64,000 nt of DNA from Myxocyprinus asiaticus (GCF_019703515.2 NC_059362.1:24240826-24304825); one strand, 5' to 3'; shown: positions 26,496-38,620, counted from the stretch's first letter. Notes: generated by a model from the sequence alone, not told the origin. A program made the numbers and translations.

Positions 26496-26609
26496 GTGTT
26501 GGTTTAGCTAAAAATATTATACATAAATATATTTATTTAGCAATAGTTTGTGGACAAATTTGTCCCAATAAGTAAGCAAAATCTGACAAAATCCCCCCTT
26601 TTTGTCAAA

Positions 26610-26862
26610 ATATTTGAGGACGTACTCAATTGGAAAATTGATTCATAAATAAAACAAATTTTATTTATAAAATTGATTAATACATAAAATATATATTTTT
26701 AAATTTTTTTACAAATAAATCGTTTTATTTAGAAAACCGAATTATAAATATCAAATATTTTATATTGAAAACTGATTTATAAATAAAATTAATATTTTTT
26801 ATTTAGAAAATCAATTTATAAAATCAAATAAAAAAACAATATTTAGAAAATCGATATATATA
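26610..26862. repeat. AT-rich imperfect tandem repeat, about 45 bp
   Basis: Repeated ATTTAGAAAAYCRATTTATA-type units (around 26,728, 26,800 and 26,840) alternate with ATCAAATATTTT. One unit recurs inverted at 27,549-27,595, just beyond the palindromic Tc1 derivative. Confidence 0.55.
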
Positions 26863-27530
26863 CACCGATCAGCCACAACATTAAAACCACCTGCCTAATA
26901 TTATGTAGGTCCCCCTCGTGCCGCCAAAACAGTGCCAACCCACATCTCAAAATAGCATTCTGAGGTGCTATTCTTTTCACCACAATTGTACAGAGAGGTT
27001 ATCTGAGTTACCGTAGACTTTGTCAGTTCGAACCAGTTTGGCCATTCTCTGTTGACCTCTCTCATCAACAAGGCGTTTCTGTCCACAGAACTGCCAATCA
27101 CTGGAGGTTTTTTGTTTTTGTCACCATTTGGAGTATCCCAGGAGATCAGCAGTTACAGAAATGCTCAAACCAGCCCATCTGGCACCAACAATTATCCATG
27201 CTATTATCTAATCAGCCAATCGTGTGGCAGCAGTGCAGTGCATAAAATCATGCAGATATGGGTCAGGAGCTTCAATTAATGTTCACATCAACCAACAGAA
27301 TAGGAAAAAAATTGATCTCAGTGATTTGGACCATGGCATGATTGTTGGAGCCAGATGGGCTGGTTTGAGTATTTCTGTAACTGCTGATCTCCTGGGATTT
27401 TCACACACAACAGTCTCTAGAATTTACTCTAGAGAAACATCCAGTGTGTGGCAGTTCTGTGGACGGAAATTCCTTGTTGATGAGAGAGGTCAACAGAGAA
27501 CTCAGATAACCGCTACTGTATTAATCGATT
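26863..27530. mobile_element. palindromic Tc1-like derivative
   Basis: The left half begins CACCGATCAGCCACAAC after TA and runs in minus orientation (GACCTCTCTCATCAACAAGG, GGAGATCAGCAGTTACAG). From about 27,290 the same sequence returns in plus orientation (CTGTAACTGCTGATCTCC, CTTGTTGATGAGAGAGGTC). The outer terminus of the right half is missing. Confidence 0.8.
27290..27522 (+). pseudogene. Tc1-like transposase N-terminal fragment
   Basis: It translates to DLSDLDHGMIVGARWAGLSI, SVTADLLGFSHTTVSRIYS and FCGRKFLVDERGQQRTQ. This is the helix-turn-helix DNA-binding part of a Tc1-type transposase. The catalytic domain is absent. A mirror fragment of the same protein (SSVDRNALLMREVNREWPNW, then FELTKSTVTQITSLYNCGEK) is read on the minus strand at 27,101-26,930. 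Confidence 0.8.
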
Positions 27531-27682
27531 TTATATATATATATATATGAATCGATTTTCTAAATAACAAAAATATTTGATTTATAAATTGAGTTTTTTT
27601 TACTTTACTTAAATTATATATATTTTTATCCAAAAATGCAAACAGTTTTCTTTTTGGGGGTAGGGTAGTCTAATCTAATTAA

Positions 27683-28060
27683 AGGGATAGTTCACTCAAA
27701 AATGAAAATTCTCTCATCATTTACTCACCCTCATGCCATCCCAAATGTGTATGACTCTCTTTCTTCTGCAGAACACAAACAAAGATTTTTGAAGAATATC
27801 TCAGCTCTGTAGGTCCATACAATGCAAGTGAAAGTTGACCAGACCCTATAAGCTCCAAAAATCACATAAAGGCAGCGTAAAAGTAACCCACAAGACTCCA
27901 TGGTCATCAGAAGTGATATGATAGGTGTGGGTAAGAAACACATTAATATTTAAGTCCTTTTTTACTATAAATCTCAACTTTCACTTTCACATCCTTTCAC
28001 ATTTTGAAAGTGAATGTGGAGATTTATGGTAAAAAAAAAAAAAATGACTTAAATATTAAT
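27683..28060. mobile_element. long foldback MITE, right half missing
   Basis: TTAA (27679-27682) precedes AGGGATAGTTCACTC. The left arm and the central hairpin (TTTCACATTTTGAAAGTGAA) are present. The right arm stops at about 28,060 after an A run. Confidence 0.8.
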
Positions 28061-30619
28061 TTAAATGTAGATTTATGTAAAAATAATAGACATGAGTAAA
28101 CTGTTTATGTGTGTGTTGCAGTCAACAACTGTGCGTTAGTGCAGTGCAGTTGGTGACAGTGTATGAAATGTCTATGCATGCGGTTATGTATGTATATATA
28201 CAAGTATATATGTGTGTGTGGAATAGCCCGAGGCTGAGCCTGGCCCACATTTACTACAGCTCTTGGAGTGGCTGTTTTGCAGGCAGTAAGGATACTCCTG
28301 CCTGCTTCACTCAGGTCACTGATTGCTTGTGTCGTTTCTGGAGATAGCACGACTGTAATATTTGAAGCTTAAGGCTTCAGAGCAGCCAAGCACTGATAAG
28401 CTGGCCTGGAGATTTCAGCAGACAGCAGCACATCACAGAATAAATAATGCTGGAACACTTACATGTGTAAAAAGACTGGGGTGTGTGCTGTCTGTTGGAC
28501 TGAACTACTTCACCGTTAGTGAGTCAGCAGAGATTGTGCATTGTGCTGGACCTAACTGCTCTATCGAGACAGGACAAATGGAGTTTGCCTCACTTCGGTC
28601 AAGCTTCTATTGGTTAAACTCCTACGGCGAGGAGATAAGGAGAGGAAGGAAATGGCGGATACATGGGGAATGTGAGAATGAATGGATAGCAGACTCAGAG
28701 TTACATGAATGAGTGTGTGAAACTACTGAAATGACTGTATGGATGTGTAGTGAAGTAGTGAAAGACAGAAAAAGAGAGTAATAGAGGTCTCCAGTTCTAC
28801 AGGGTTCTCCAGTTGCAGGGCACATGTGACTCAGCAGCTGCAAACATGAATATTCTGACAGGAGTGACAGCTCTAAAATTAACTGTAGAACCCCCCTTAC
28901 CTTTATACATACATGGGCAGTCTGTATGATCTTCAGACAAAAGAAAGCCAGTCTCGCCAAAAAACTTGCTTATGTATGCACAAAGAATCCAAAACCGGGA
29001 GGATGACACTCTTAAACGGTGAAACCAAACTTGGCTTCAATTGAAATTAAGTTGTTTCATAATACCACAGAAGTCAGTATAAACACATGAAACAGAAAAC
29101 AGAACTCTAGCAAAACCAACAAATAGAGATGATGAGCTGTCATACTGTTCACCATGAAATAGGTTGACCTGAAACTGCATTTTACTCCTGATTGTTTCGA
29201 AGACAGGTGAGGTTAGTTTCCATATTTTCTTTACAGAATTTTAATAACTTTGAGGTGAGGTGTAAAAGTAAACACTTAAATATCTATAAAAACTTGCTTA
29301 CAATGCTCACTGCCACATAGGACTGATGAATGATTAATCGAAATGAAATCAAAATGTGAAAAAAACTAAATAGCTGCGATTTAATTAAACAAAGAAATAG
29401 TCTGCACGCGCTGCTTGCTGTGCTTACTGTATGTGTGCAGCCCTGTTCTCTGTAGTGTAGGCCTATTGAACATACTCAAAGCATGTGTTATATTTACAGC
29501 CCTCTAGATTCCCTAATTGCACATTTGCATAATTCCAAATATGCTTGGCGCTAAAATGTACTATCCCAATCTAAAGTAACCTCAAAACATTGGGTTTTTG
29601 TGGATAGAAGAGTGGATGAGAGCATTAAGGCCTCGATATTCTTCCGGAGAAGAATATATTACAATTCGTTCTTCGTTCAGAGGTAAAAAGAAGTTCCAAA
29701 TAGTTGAGCAACAGTATACTGTTTGCAAACATTCAGACACCCGCCACACCGCTGTGGGAGGCGTTTAGAAGTATATTTAAATATGAGGACGCTCCGTAAT
29801 ATCCTTAACTAATGTGATATTAAAAGGTGTTATCAATGACTTAATGCCTCATTCTATGAGTAGAATTCACATGATGTCAGTAAAAGAAGCTGTTTTAACC
29901 AATTGATGATGATTTAAAGTAATATATATGCAGTAGAAAAAGTTTAATTTGTCTTGTTTACATTTTGAAGTCATGGCGCTAATGCGCCAACATACTAAAC
30001 GTGGCCATAATATGCGCCGATTACACTCTGTTTTTGTCATTTATGATGACACTGATGCTGCTGCAAAGATCAGTGTATAAAAGTGTTAATGTGCAAAATA
30101 AAGACAAAAGAATGATGATAGGTTTACTTTAGGCAGATGTGTAAATGGCTTTCACTGCAGATGGCACATGAGTGAATAGGCACTTGAGAGTATTTGAGTA
30201 AACTTGATTCCTTTTGTAGACTAATTTAACAAAACAAAACAAAAATCACATGAAATAGTCTTGGAAAATGTTTTTACATGAACGATCGTACAGACGTAGG
30301 TAAATTTGCACCAGCTCGCTAATAACTCTACATTAATAACTCTAGATGTGGCTGTTCTTGTTGACTGATTTTGACTGACTGAACAAGATAAACAGAATAA
30401 ACTGTCGGGGTGAAGTTAGGTGGAGCTCCAGGTCACACCTACCGATGACATGGACCAATGGCAGTAAGAATGTGTTAAGCAGTCGGTTAGAAGTTTTCCT
30501 AAAAGTTCACCCAGGCGAGCTGTTACGAACCACCGAAATGAACGCAAAAACACTTTTTGGCCAGATTTTGTTCTAAATGACATCACACCCGTTCGTTCTT
30601 TGATTTCATATGAAGTATG
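28061..30619. other. intergenic or intronic sequence, no gene seen
   Basis: Open frames at 28,111-28,712 on plus are uninterrupted for their length but show no recognisable motif and no clear splice boundaries. A degraded hAT end (TGTGCAGCCCTG) lies near 29,437. Otherwise nothing is identified. Confidence 0.4.
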
Positions 30620-30913
30620 GGTGCTTCTCAATTGGAAGGCTGCAGCCTCGTTAGGCTGGATATCTCGGCTGCCACGTCATCAAGCACCATTGAAGGCCGT
30701 CTCAATTGGGAGGACAGCAGCCTTCGTTTGCCATATTTTGGAAGATGCATTGGGTGTATCCTTCGTGGCCTTCAATCACCCACAATCCTTTGCACAAGTC
30801 ACGTGACCGCGGAGGGGGAAACCTTTATGACGCAGCTTACTTTTTTCTCTCTCCTAGTTTTTATTCGCATTTGCAGCAATGACAATATATACATATATAC
30901 ACACACATATACA

Positions 30914-32038
30914 CACAGGCGGCCAAAAGTTTGGAATAATGTACAGATTATGCTCTTATGGAAAGAGATTGGTACTTTTATTCACCAAAGTGGCATTCAA
31001 CTGATCAAAATGTATAGTCAGGACATTAATAATATGAAAAATTACTATTACAATTTGAAAAAAAAAATCTTAAACTACTTCAAAGTGTTCTCATAAAAAA
31101 ATCCTCCACGTTCAGCAATGACAGCTTTGCAGATCCTTGGCATTCTAGCTGTCAGTTTGTCCAGATACTCGGGTAACATTTCACCCCACGCTTCCTGTAG
31201 CTCTTGCCATAGATGTGGCTGTCTTGTCGGGCACTTCTCACGCACCTTACAGTCTAGCTGATCCACAAAAGCTCAATGGGGTTAAGATCCATGATACTCT
31301 TTTCCAATTATTTGTTGTCCAATGTGTGTTTCTTTGCCCACTCTAACCTTTTCTTTTTGTTTTTCTGTTTCAAAAGTGGCTTTTCTTTGCAATTCTTCCC
31401 ATAAGGCCTGCACCCCTGAGTCTTCTCTTCACTGTTGTACATGAATCTGGTGTTGAGCGGGTAGAATTCAACGAAGCTGTCAGCTGAGGACATGTGAGGC
31501 GTCTATTTCTCAAACTAGAGTCTCTGATTTACTTACCCTCTTGTTTAGTTGTTTATCTGGCCTTCCACATCTCTTTCTGTCCTAGTTAGAGCCACTTGTC
31601 CTTTGTCTTTGAAGACTATAGTGTTGAAGCCTTTCTTTTTGCCATTTTTAACCTAATATTGACCTTAAGACATGCCAGTCTATTGCATACTATGGCAACT
31701 CAAAAACAAACACAAAGACAAAGTTAAGCTTCATTTAACGAATCAAATAGCTTTCAGCAGTGTTTGATATAATGGCAAGTGATTTTCTAGTACCAAATTA
31801 GCAACTTAGCATGATTACTCAAGGATAAGGTGTTAGAGTGATGGCTGCTGGAAATAGGGTCTGTCTAGATTTGATCAAAAATGACTTCTTTAAAATAGTG
31901 ATGATGCTGTTTTTTTACATCTGTAATGTCCTGACTATACTTTGTGATCAGTTGAATGCCACTTTGGTGAATTAAAGTACCAATTTCCTTTTGAAACAGC
32001 TAAATCTCTACATTATTCCAAACTTTTGGCTGCCAGTG
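30914..32038 (-). mobile_element. Tc1-like element, internally deleted
   Basis: The terminal repeats CACAGGCGGCCAAAAGTTTG and CACTGGCAGCCAAAAGTTTG (inverted) extend with lower identity for about 90 bp, through CACCAAAGTGGCATTCAACT. Each end is flanked by an alternating CA/TA or GT/TA tract, so the TA target duplication has been absorbed into a microsatellite. The length is 1,125 bp, short of the usual 1.5 kb or so. Confidence 0.85.
31084..31493 (-). pseudogene. Tc1-like transposase remnant
   Basis: On the minus strand an upstream piece ends KKRLEWAKKHTLDN, the block that normally precedes the first catalytic Asp. It is followed almost at once by WQELQEAWGEMLPEYLDKLT and ARMPRICKAVIAERGG, the conserved C-terminus. 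The catalytic core between them, including the DDE residues, is deleted. The remnant cannot be active. Confidence 0.85.
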
Positions 32039-32699
32039 TGTGTGTGTGTGTGTATGTATATATATATAGTTGTATTGTCTAAAGTAGTTTAGACAATACA
32101 ACAAATCAGAAATACAAAGCACAAAATAAATTAATAAAATTAATAAAATGGCAATTACATGAATTTTAAATGCTTTAAAAGTTTTATAGTTTTTACAAGT
32201 CTAGGGTTCCATTTTTTTCATATTTGAAAGTTAAAATATAAATTCTAAGATCAGTGTTGCAAAATGTATTATATAAAGGCTTTTTTTTTTGGTGACTCTA
32301 GCTTTGTGAATAAAACATTTTGTTAAAATAATTAAGGAATTAAGGACATATTTCTCGTTTTCTGAAGTATATGGGTTTTCTAAACAAAATAAAATATCAC
32401 ATGGTTCTAAGCTTATGGTTCGCCATGCGCACCTACTAGACCGTCTCATTCTAGCGCTGAATGCTGAGGAGGACTCTAGCCTACAGTCTCAGAAGGACTG
32501 GTCTAGAAAGGACACAGCCTTACGAGGCTGCAGCCTTCTGGGAAGCACCATATATTTGGGCCTTTGCTCTGCATTACAAGGCCATTGCCAACTAAATGTC
32601 TTCCTTCACTGTTCCGCCAAAACAAAAGCTTCTGCCAACATAAGGTCTTAAGGGTTTAACTGGTCCGCATAGCAATGCAAGTTAAGAAATTACTACATA

Positions 32700-33148
32700 A
32701 ATATGGGACTGTTTTATAACAATAATAATAGTTATTATTATTATTGTTAATATTATACCAAAAAATATATTTCCGTAACAATTTCTTAGCTTAATAATAA
32801 CTTATTATTGGGTTCTGAAAAACAGAGATGAAAAGTGAGCTAAGACCCTTTCACAAAGTGGACAAAAACAGGTACACAGTGAACAGATACAATGTGAAGA
32901 TTATGTAAATCTTTTTTTTTTCACTATGTTTCATTGTATTTTTATTTTTTTAGTCTGATTCTTTTTAAGAGGACTCAAGTGTGTATACCCTTTCTGGAAC
33001 ATTATTTCTACTGGCAGTAGAGCATGTTTGCCTATGACTTAATTTTGGTCATTTTTTAAAATGTTAATAATCATATAGCAGTTAAAAATCGCAGTATATT
33101 TTTCAAAAAAATTGCAATTCGATTTTTTTGTCCAAATCATTCAGCCTA
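32700..33148 (-). mobile_element. hAT element fragment, inverse of the 18.6-kb copy
   Basis: Read on the minus strand it follows the start of the element at 18583: the TTTGTCCAAAT...CAGCCTA terminus at about 33,130-33,148 and the CACAAAGTGGACAAAAACAG block at about 32,855 match. The other end is lost in an AAT-rich stretch. Confidence 0.6.
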
Positions 33149-33181
33149 CTGCCACAACAATTATACTTTAACATTATTTAA

Positions 33182-33437
33182 AGGTGCATTCAGTAATTTT
33201 TTCCTCAATACATTTTAACTCCTTAAGACATGAATTGTAGTTTTGTAATATATGTAAGAATTCATGACCACTCACTTTAAAATGTAGACTCCAGTCATAT
33301 CATAAACCTTATAAAAGCTGTTTTAATCTACAAGGAGAGGGTCTGCACATGGGGTCTGTCATGTTAGAATCACATGACCAGCTGACTGTGAATACTAAGT
33401 CAAAAGATTACAAAGACAAAAGTTACTGAGTGCACCT
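33182..33437. mobile_element. 256-bp TTAA-flanked MITE
   Basis: TTAA at 33178-33181 and 33438-33441. The ends AGGTGCATTCAGTAA and AGGTGCACTCAGTAA (inverted) differ at one base. Non-coding. Confidence 0.8.
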
Positions 33438-33447
33438 TTAATATTAA

Positions 33448-34069
33448 AGGAATAGTTCACCCCAAAATGAAAATTATCTCATGATTGTCTCACCTTTAAG
33501 CTCTTTTTGTAAATACAAGGAAAGTGAATGGATGCCATTAGACTGCTGGCTATTTGATGGTCCAAAAGGCATATTTAGGCAGCATAAAAGTAATCCACAC
33601 AACTCAATTAATACCTTGCTTCTGGCCAGCGCTGTATTGTTGTTTGAAATGACCTAACTCTCATGTGACGTTCATTCCTCTGTTGTATACAAATCACGTG
33701 CTTCTGACTTCTTGCTTGAACGCGCCATTGCGCTTACTTCACTGATGCGTTGACTGGTGGCAGGGTTAATAAAGTTTCAATTATCAATTTATTTTTTACA
33801 AAAACTATACATTTATTTCAGAAGAAATTAATTGATAGATTGGAGTCGTGTGGATTACTTTTATGCTGCCTAAATTTGCCTTTTGGACCATCAAACAGCC
33901 AGCAGCCTGATGGCACCATTCACTTGCATTGTATGGACAAATAGAGCTGAAATGTGCTTATAAAAATCTTCACTTCGATTCTGCTGAAGAAGGAAAGTCA
34001 TACACATCTGGGATGGCTTAAAGGTAAGTAAATCATGAGAGGATTTTCATTTTTGGGTGAACCAACCCT
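33448..34069. mobile_element. long foldback MITE (Angel-like), complete
   Basis: The element is 622 bp, flanked by TTAA at 33444-33447 and 34070-34073. The left end is AGGAATAGTTCACCCC and the right end GGGTGAACCAACCCT. The arms are extensive imperfect reverse complements (GGCAGCATAAAAGTAATCC and its inverse). It starts 6 bp after the neighbouring element's TTAA. Confidence 0.85.
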
Positions 34070-34151
34070 TTAAATAATGAACCAACAATGATTATAAAAA
34101 AAGTCCAATGATGATTTATTGTCAAGTCTACAGCGTGTTAAACAAAATAAG

Positions 34152-34424
34152 TCAGTATGTTTACATGCACTTTAAAAGTTCTATTTCAATCGAACATGTA
34201 AACACTTTAGTCTGACCGAAATCGTACCTAGATAACGCATTTGTAGCTCAGTTTTGCCCAGACAAAGACAAAGGTGATATGTGACATGTATTTAACACAT
34301 CCTAAGCTGACGTCCTTCTTTCAAATAATCGATTACGAATTGTGTAATTGTTTATACTTGGACGAACAGAAGAAGACTGTAGGTCAATTACACTCGATTA
34401 TAACTGTGCATGGAAACGCACTGA
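34152..34424. mobile_element. probable small inverted-repeat element
   Basis: The ends read TCAGTATGTTTACATGCACT and, inverted, TCAGTGCGTTTCCATGCACA. The interior has ATCGATTACGAATTGTG and CACTCGATTATAAC. Non-coding. The target duplication is not clear. Confidence 0.45.
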
Positions 34425-34429
34425 CTGAG

Positions 34430-34551
34430 GTGACAAAAACAATGCCAAAGTCATGGGTTTGATTCCCAGGGAAAGCATGGCCTGATAAAATGCTGTGTCT
34501 GATAAAAGTCACTATGGATACAAGTGTCTGCCAAACGTGTAAATGTAAATG
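34430..34551 (+). mobile_element. SINE fragment (box B and 3' tail)
   Basis: GGGTTTGATTCCCAGGGAAA is a tRNA-type box B region. It is followed by GTCACTATGGATACAAGTGT and CTGCCAAACGTGTAAATGTA, the tail I associate with widespread teleost SINEs. The head with box A is missing. Confidence 0.5.
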
Positions 34552-34720
34552 ATTTTTACTTGAGAGTCTCAGAACATTTTGCTGAGTCTAAGAAAGTGAT
34601 AAGTGAGAGGAACACCAGAATGGGAGAAGTTTACTATGTGTGAAAGAGGCTGTTAGTATCAAAACAGCAGCTGTGTGTTTACTGCTCGTTCTAAAGCTGG
34701 AGCCGCCAGGAGGAAGCACC

Positions 34721-34765
34721 AACACACACACACACACGCACAAACAAACACACACACAAACACAC
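34721..34765 (+). repeat. imperfect (CA)n microsatellite
   Basis: CA units with CAAA and CGCA interruptions. Confidence 0.8.
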
Positions 34766-35195
34766 GTCATCCATTAATAACTACACGCATAAATCCCTCA
34801 GTTCAACTAAAACAGAACTACCACAGAGAAACAAAGGTTTTAAAAGCAACGATCCAAATTTGAAGTTAATTATGTTAATTCGACAGTCAGCATAACATTC
34901 AAAGTGGAATTGTCTTTCTGCATGCTGCTGTAGGGCAGAGAGATTATTGACTGTTATGGAATTCCTGGTGTGGTTTTTACAGGCTTCCACTGAGTCGAAC
35001 GCTTCCACTATTCCACCCATAAACTTCCTGCTCGTTTGCGCTTGTTGTTTTTAACTGGGGCTCAATTCGGGCCAGATGTGGACCTGTCTGCCAATCTTTT
35101 TAATGTATTTGTTTATTTGTGTCTTTAACACTGTTTAAAAGTATTGGATGACAGGATGGGCAGAGAAAGCAAATTTTCAGTCAGGCAGAAAAATT

Positions 35196-35574
35196 CACTG
35201 TAAAACAAAATTCTACTTCAATTTTCTAATTATCTAATGTAGAAAAAGTTGAGATTACTTAAAATTATTATTAAAGTAAACTTCTATGCCATTTAAATCA
35301 GAGCAGCTTGAAACATTTACACAGAGAGTTGGTAGTGAAGGTAGAACTTACATGCTTTTGAGCATGCTTAGTTTGATCACTGATGGAGGAAGTAATTTTT
35401 GGCAGAATAACACCATGATTTGGACCATGGCATGATGTTGGTACAGATGGGCTGGTTTGAGTATTTCTGTAACTGCTCTCCTGGGATTTTCACACACAAC
35501 AGTCTCTAGAATTTACTCCGAATGATGCCAAAAACACCCAGAGAGCGGCAGTTCTGTGGACGGAAATGCCTTGT

Positions 35575-35612
<38 letters not shown>

Positions 35613-38600
35613 AACAGAGAATGGCCAGACTGGTTTGAACTGACAATGTCTATGGTAACTCAGATAACTGCTCTGTACAATTGTGGTGAAAAGAATATAA
35701 TCTCAGAATGCCATTCTGAGATGCGGGTTGGCGCTGTCTGGCGGCACGAGGGGGACCTACACAATATTAGGCAGGTGGTTTTATTGTTGTGGCTAATTGG
35801 TGTATTTTGACCTTACTAGTTGTCAACATGTATTTTTTTCTGCAAAATAACTGCATAGGATTGTTCTTTTATGTTCTGTGGAAACATTATGAACCTCTGT
35901 AAAATGGAAACTACAATTTTTTTGTTGTAAGTCTATAAAGCCAGGCCTCCCACGGACATGGAAAATAAGGACATTTCAGGGAATTAAATTTGTATTTTGA
36001 CATATCTTTAAGGATGCTATCCAGTAGTCATAAAGTGAAGGAAAGATCCTGAAAATCAATGTATCACAATCTGTGGGAACCTTGTAAGACTTAATATTGT
36101 TGCATCTACAGAGCATGCCCACACTGTAAAAAATCCAACTTCCATTTTGTCAGACAGACTCTATTTTAAAGCTGACTGAACTATCAAATGTAGAAAAAGT
36201 TGAAATTACTTTTAAAAAAATCAATAAGTTCAACTTTTATGCCTTTCAGTGTGAACTTTAATTTTTAAACAGCAAGAACATACAATGTCAAGTTTTGTCT
36301 TGAACTTGCAGGCTTTTGAGCATGCTCAGTTTGATAACAGAGAAAGCCAATTGTGGCAGAATAATTCCATCTGCTTATCATTGCTACTAGTGTGCAATTA
36401 ATGCTAGTTTGGCTTGATACTTTGACAAGGAATACTGTCTTATTTAATGTAATTTATGTTATGTAAATATTGATTAGCGACATTTTTGTCAGAATGTTGG
36501 ATTGCTGTATTGACCTTAATAGTTGACAACAATGCACTATTGTGCACTAAATATACTGCATAGGATTGTCTATTTAGTGGATTTTCTGTAGAAACTTTGT
36601 GAACGTCTGTGCAGTGAAAACTTCATGTTTACTGTAGTAAGTCAGTTAAAGCTAGGGCTTCAACAGACATGGAAAATTAGGAATAATTAGGCAAATTTAA
36701 AATTTGTGATTCTAATTCTTAAGAATATTCTCCAGTAGTCATGATAAGGTCCTGAAAATTCATGGGTCAAAAGATTTGTACACTTTATATTGTTGCATTT
36801 GCCACTGAGCATGCCAATTGGAGAAGCAATTTGTGTGGAGGCAATACCCATAATCCCTTGTGCTTGAATTGATTTATGTGTCTTTGGTCAAAACATGGGG
36901 ACATATGAGTACATGCAACTTATTATTACTTAGAATTAATACAGTAGATGTTTATTCTTTTGGGGTTTTAGTGTTTTAATGTCTTGATGTAAAACATTAC
37001 CATCAGGGTGATTAGTGCTGACACATGAAATTTAGTGGAAATGAAAAGCTGCTTAAAGAATTGCTTGCTTCAAACTTAAAAATGTAAGCTTGTTGAACTT
37101 GGGTGAACATGTAGAATTCACTGTTATTTCTGTGTTTTGGACTTAATTTATTTAGTTAACTGAAAGCACAGACAAACTTAAATTGTTATGATGATACAAC
37201 TAATTTACCCTTGAGTTGAGAAAACTTAAAGTCTTGAAGCTGGTTGCCTTAATTTTTTTTTTAAGTTTTCTCAACTTTTAATTTTTTTTACAGTGCACTG
37301 GAGAAGCATTGTGACTGAAGTACCCACAACCCCTTGCGTTTGAATTTATTTAAGTGTCTTTGGTCAAAGTGTGCTGACTTATGAGGACATGTAAATAATT
37401 TGTAAGTAATATGTTTTAAATGAATAGATGTTTTAGCTCTATGTGTGTCTTTATTGATGTTTTGCTGTAAAAAGTTGTTTTGTTGCCATCAGGGTGATTA
37501 GTGTTCGCTTTGATGAAGTTTCTTCAGTTATTAATATGACATATCTTCTAAAAGTTTTAAGTAATTGTTACCTACACCACTTTTTAAGTTGGACCAACTA
37601 CTTGGTACCTTGATGAGGCTGATACATTCTCTTATTTAGAAATGTAGATCTGCTTAATTAAGAATACATACAATACTATGCAAAAGTTTTAGGGACTTGT
37701 GAAAAATGTAGCATTGTGAGGACTTCTTAAAAAATAATGGCATGAATAGTTTTCAATTATCAATTAAAAACAGCACCAATTCTCCTAGGTACACCTAAAC
37801 ACAGTTCTTCTATCTGTTTAGACTGTCTAAATTATTTGTCTCTTCTTTTAATCTTAGACTGACTCGATGTTCAGTGAGGGGCTCTGCGGGGGCCATCCCA
37901 TCTGTTGCAGGGCTACATGTTGTTCTATTCTATTTACAAAATAAATGTTTGGGAGTCTAAAATGTATATTTCCTATTGAAACAGCTTTAGTGTTTCTAAT
38001 TTGCCTGAACTTGAGTAAACTAAAAAACTAATTTTTTTTGTTTACTCAACTTCAGGCAAATTAGTTGTACCAACTTAACAATTCAAGTTGGATTGTAAGT
38101 TCCATGAACTCAATATAATAAGTTCAACAAACTCAAAAATATAATTATTAAGTTCAGTAAACTTGCATAACAGCAGTTCTTGAAAATATATTCTTTATTA
38201 TATATTATATTCTTAATTTCAACATAAGATCACGTGTCAGCCCCACCAAGATACCAAATAGTTGGTCCAACTTAAAAGGTGGTGTAGGTATTAAATACTT
38301 CAAACTAAAGTATTTAACAAGCTTTCCACAGATTTTCATTTTGATTTAGATTATTCTGCCACAAATGGCCTCCTCAGGACTGAGCATCAGTGATCAAACA
38401 GAGCATGCTCAAAAGCCTGTAAATTCTATCTTCACTAACAAACTTGACATTGTATCTGTTCACGGTTTAAAAAATTCAGTTTCTCTAACTTAAATGGGAT
38501 ACAAGTTGACTTAATTGATTGCTTCAAGTAATCTCAACTTTTTCTACATTTGATAGTTCAATCAACTTTTAAAATTGAGTTTATCTGACAAAATTGAAGT

Positions 38601-38620
38601 TGGATTTTTTTTACATTAGT
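35196..38620. repeat. 3.4-kb block of tandem and inverted repeats
   Basis: Units start CACTGTAAAA at 35196 and 36122. Unit 1 (35196-36121) and unit 2 (36122 to about 36,815) share CTAATGTAGAAAAAGTTGAG-like, GAGCATGCTTAGTTTGAT-like, CTGCATAGGATTGT and CCAGTAGTCAT segments in the same order. A second tandem pair shares GGAGAAGCA...GTGTCTTTGGTCAAA...CATCAGGGTGATTAGTG (36,818-37,022 and 37,297-37,510). The right end (38,390-38,620) is unit 2's start inverted (TTTTCTACATTTGATAGTTC), and TTAAGTTGGACCAACTA at 37,58x is inverted at about 38,27x. A transposon piece interrupts unit 1. No coding frame. Confidence 0.7.
35412..35802. mobile_element. Tc1-like fragment inside the tandem repeat
   Basis: It contains TGATTTGGACCATGGCATG, the region encoding the transposase GLSISVTA..LGFSHTTVSR helix-turn-helix, and then the downstream INREWPDWFEL...MVTQITALYNCGEK block. 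It ends with the terminus CACCAATTAGCCACAACAAT, as read inverted. TA follows at 35803. An expanded (GA)n at 35579-35610 interrupts the coding region. Much of the transposase is deleted. The family is the same as at 26,863-27,530. Confidence 0.75.

Larger units (their letters stand above)
30620..32549. mobile_element. inverted-repeat element split by a Tc1-like insertion
   Basis: The left end contains GTGCTTCTCA and GGAAGGCTGCAGCCTCGT. The right end, inverted, contains GGTGCTTCCCAGAAGGCTGC and AGCCTCGT. The halves are separated by the Tc1-like element at 30914-32038. It is non-autonomous with no frame of its own. It carries TCACGTGACC and other CpG sites at about 30,800. Confidence 0.6.

Noticed and set aside
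28362..28712. 116-codon plus-strand frame
   Set aside because: No known domain and no flanking acceptor or donor of quality; kept only as unassigned sequence.
29330..29450. Complete hAT element
   Set aside because: Only scattered matches (GATTAATCGAAAT, TGTGCAGCCCTG) with no paired ends or target duplication.
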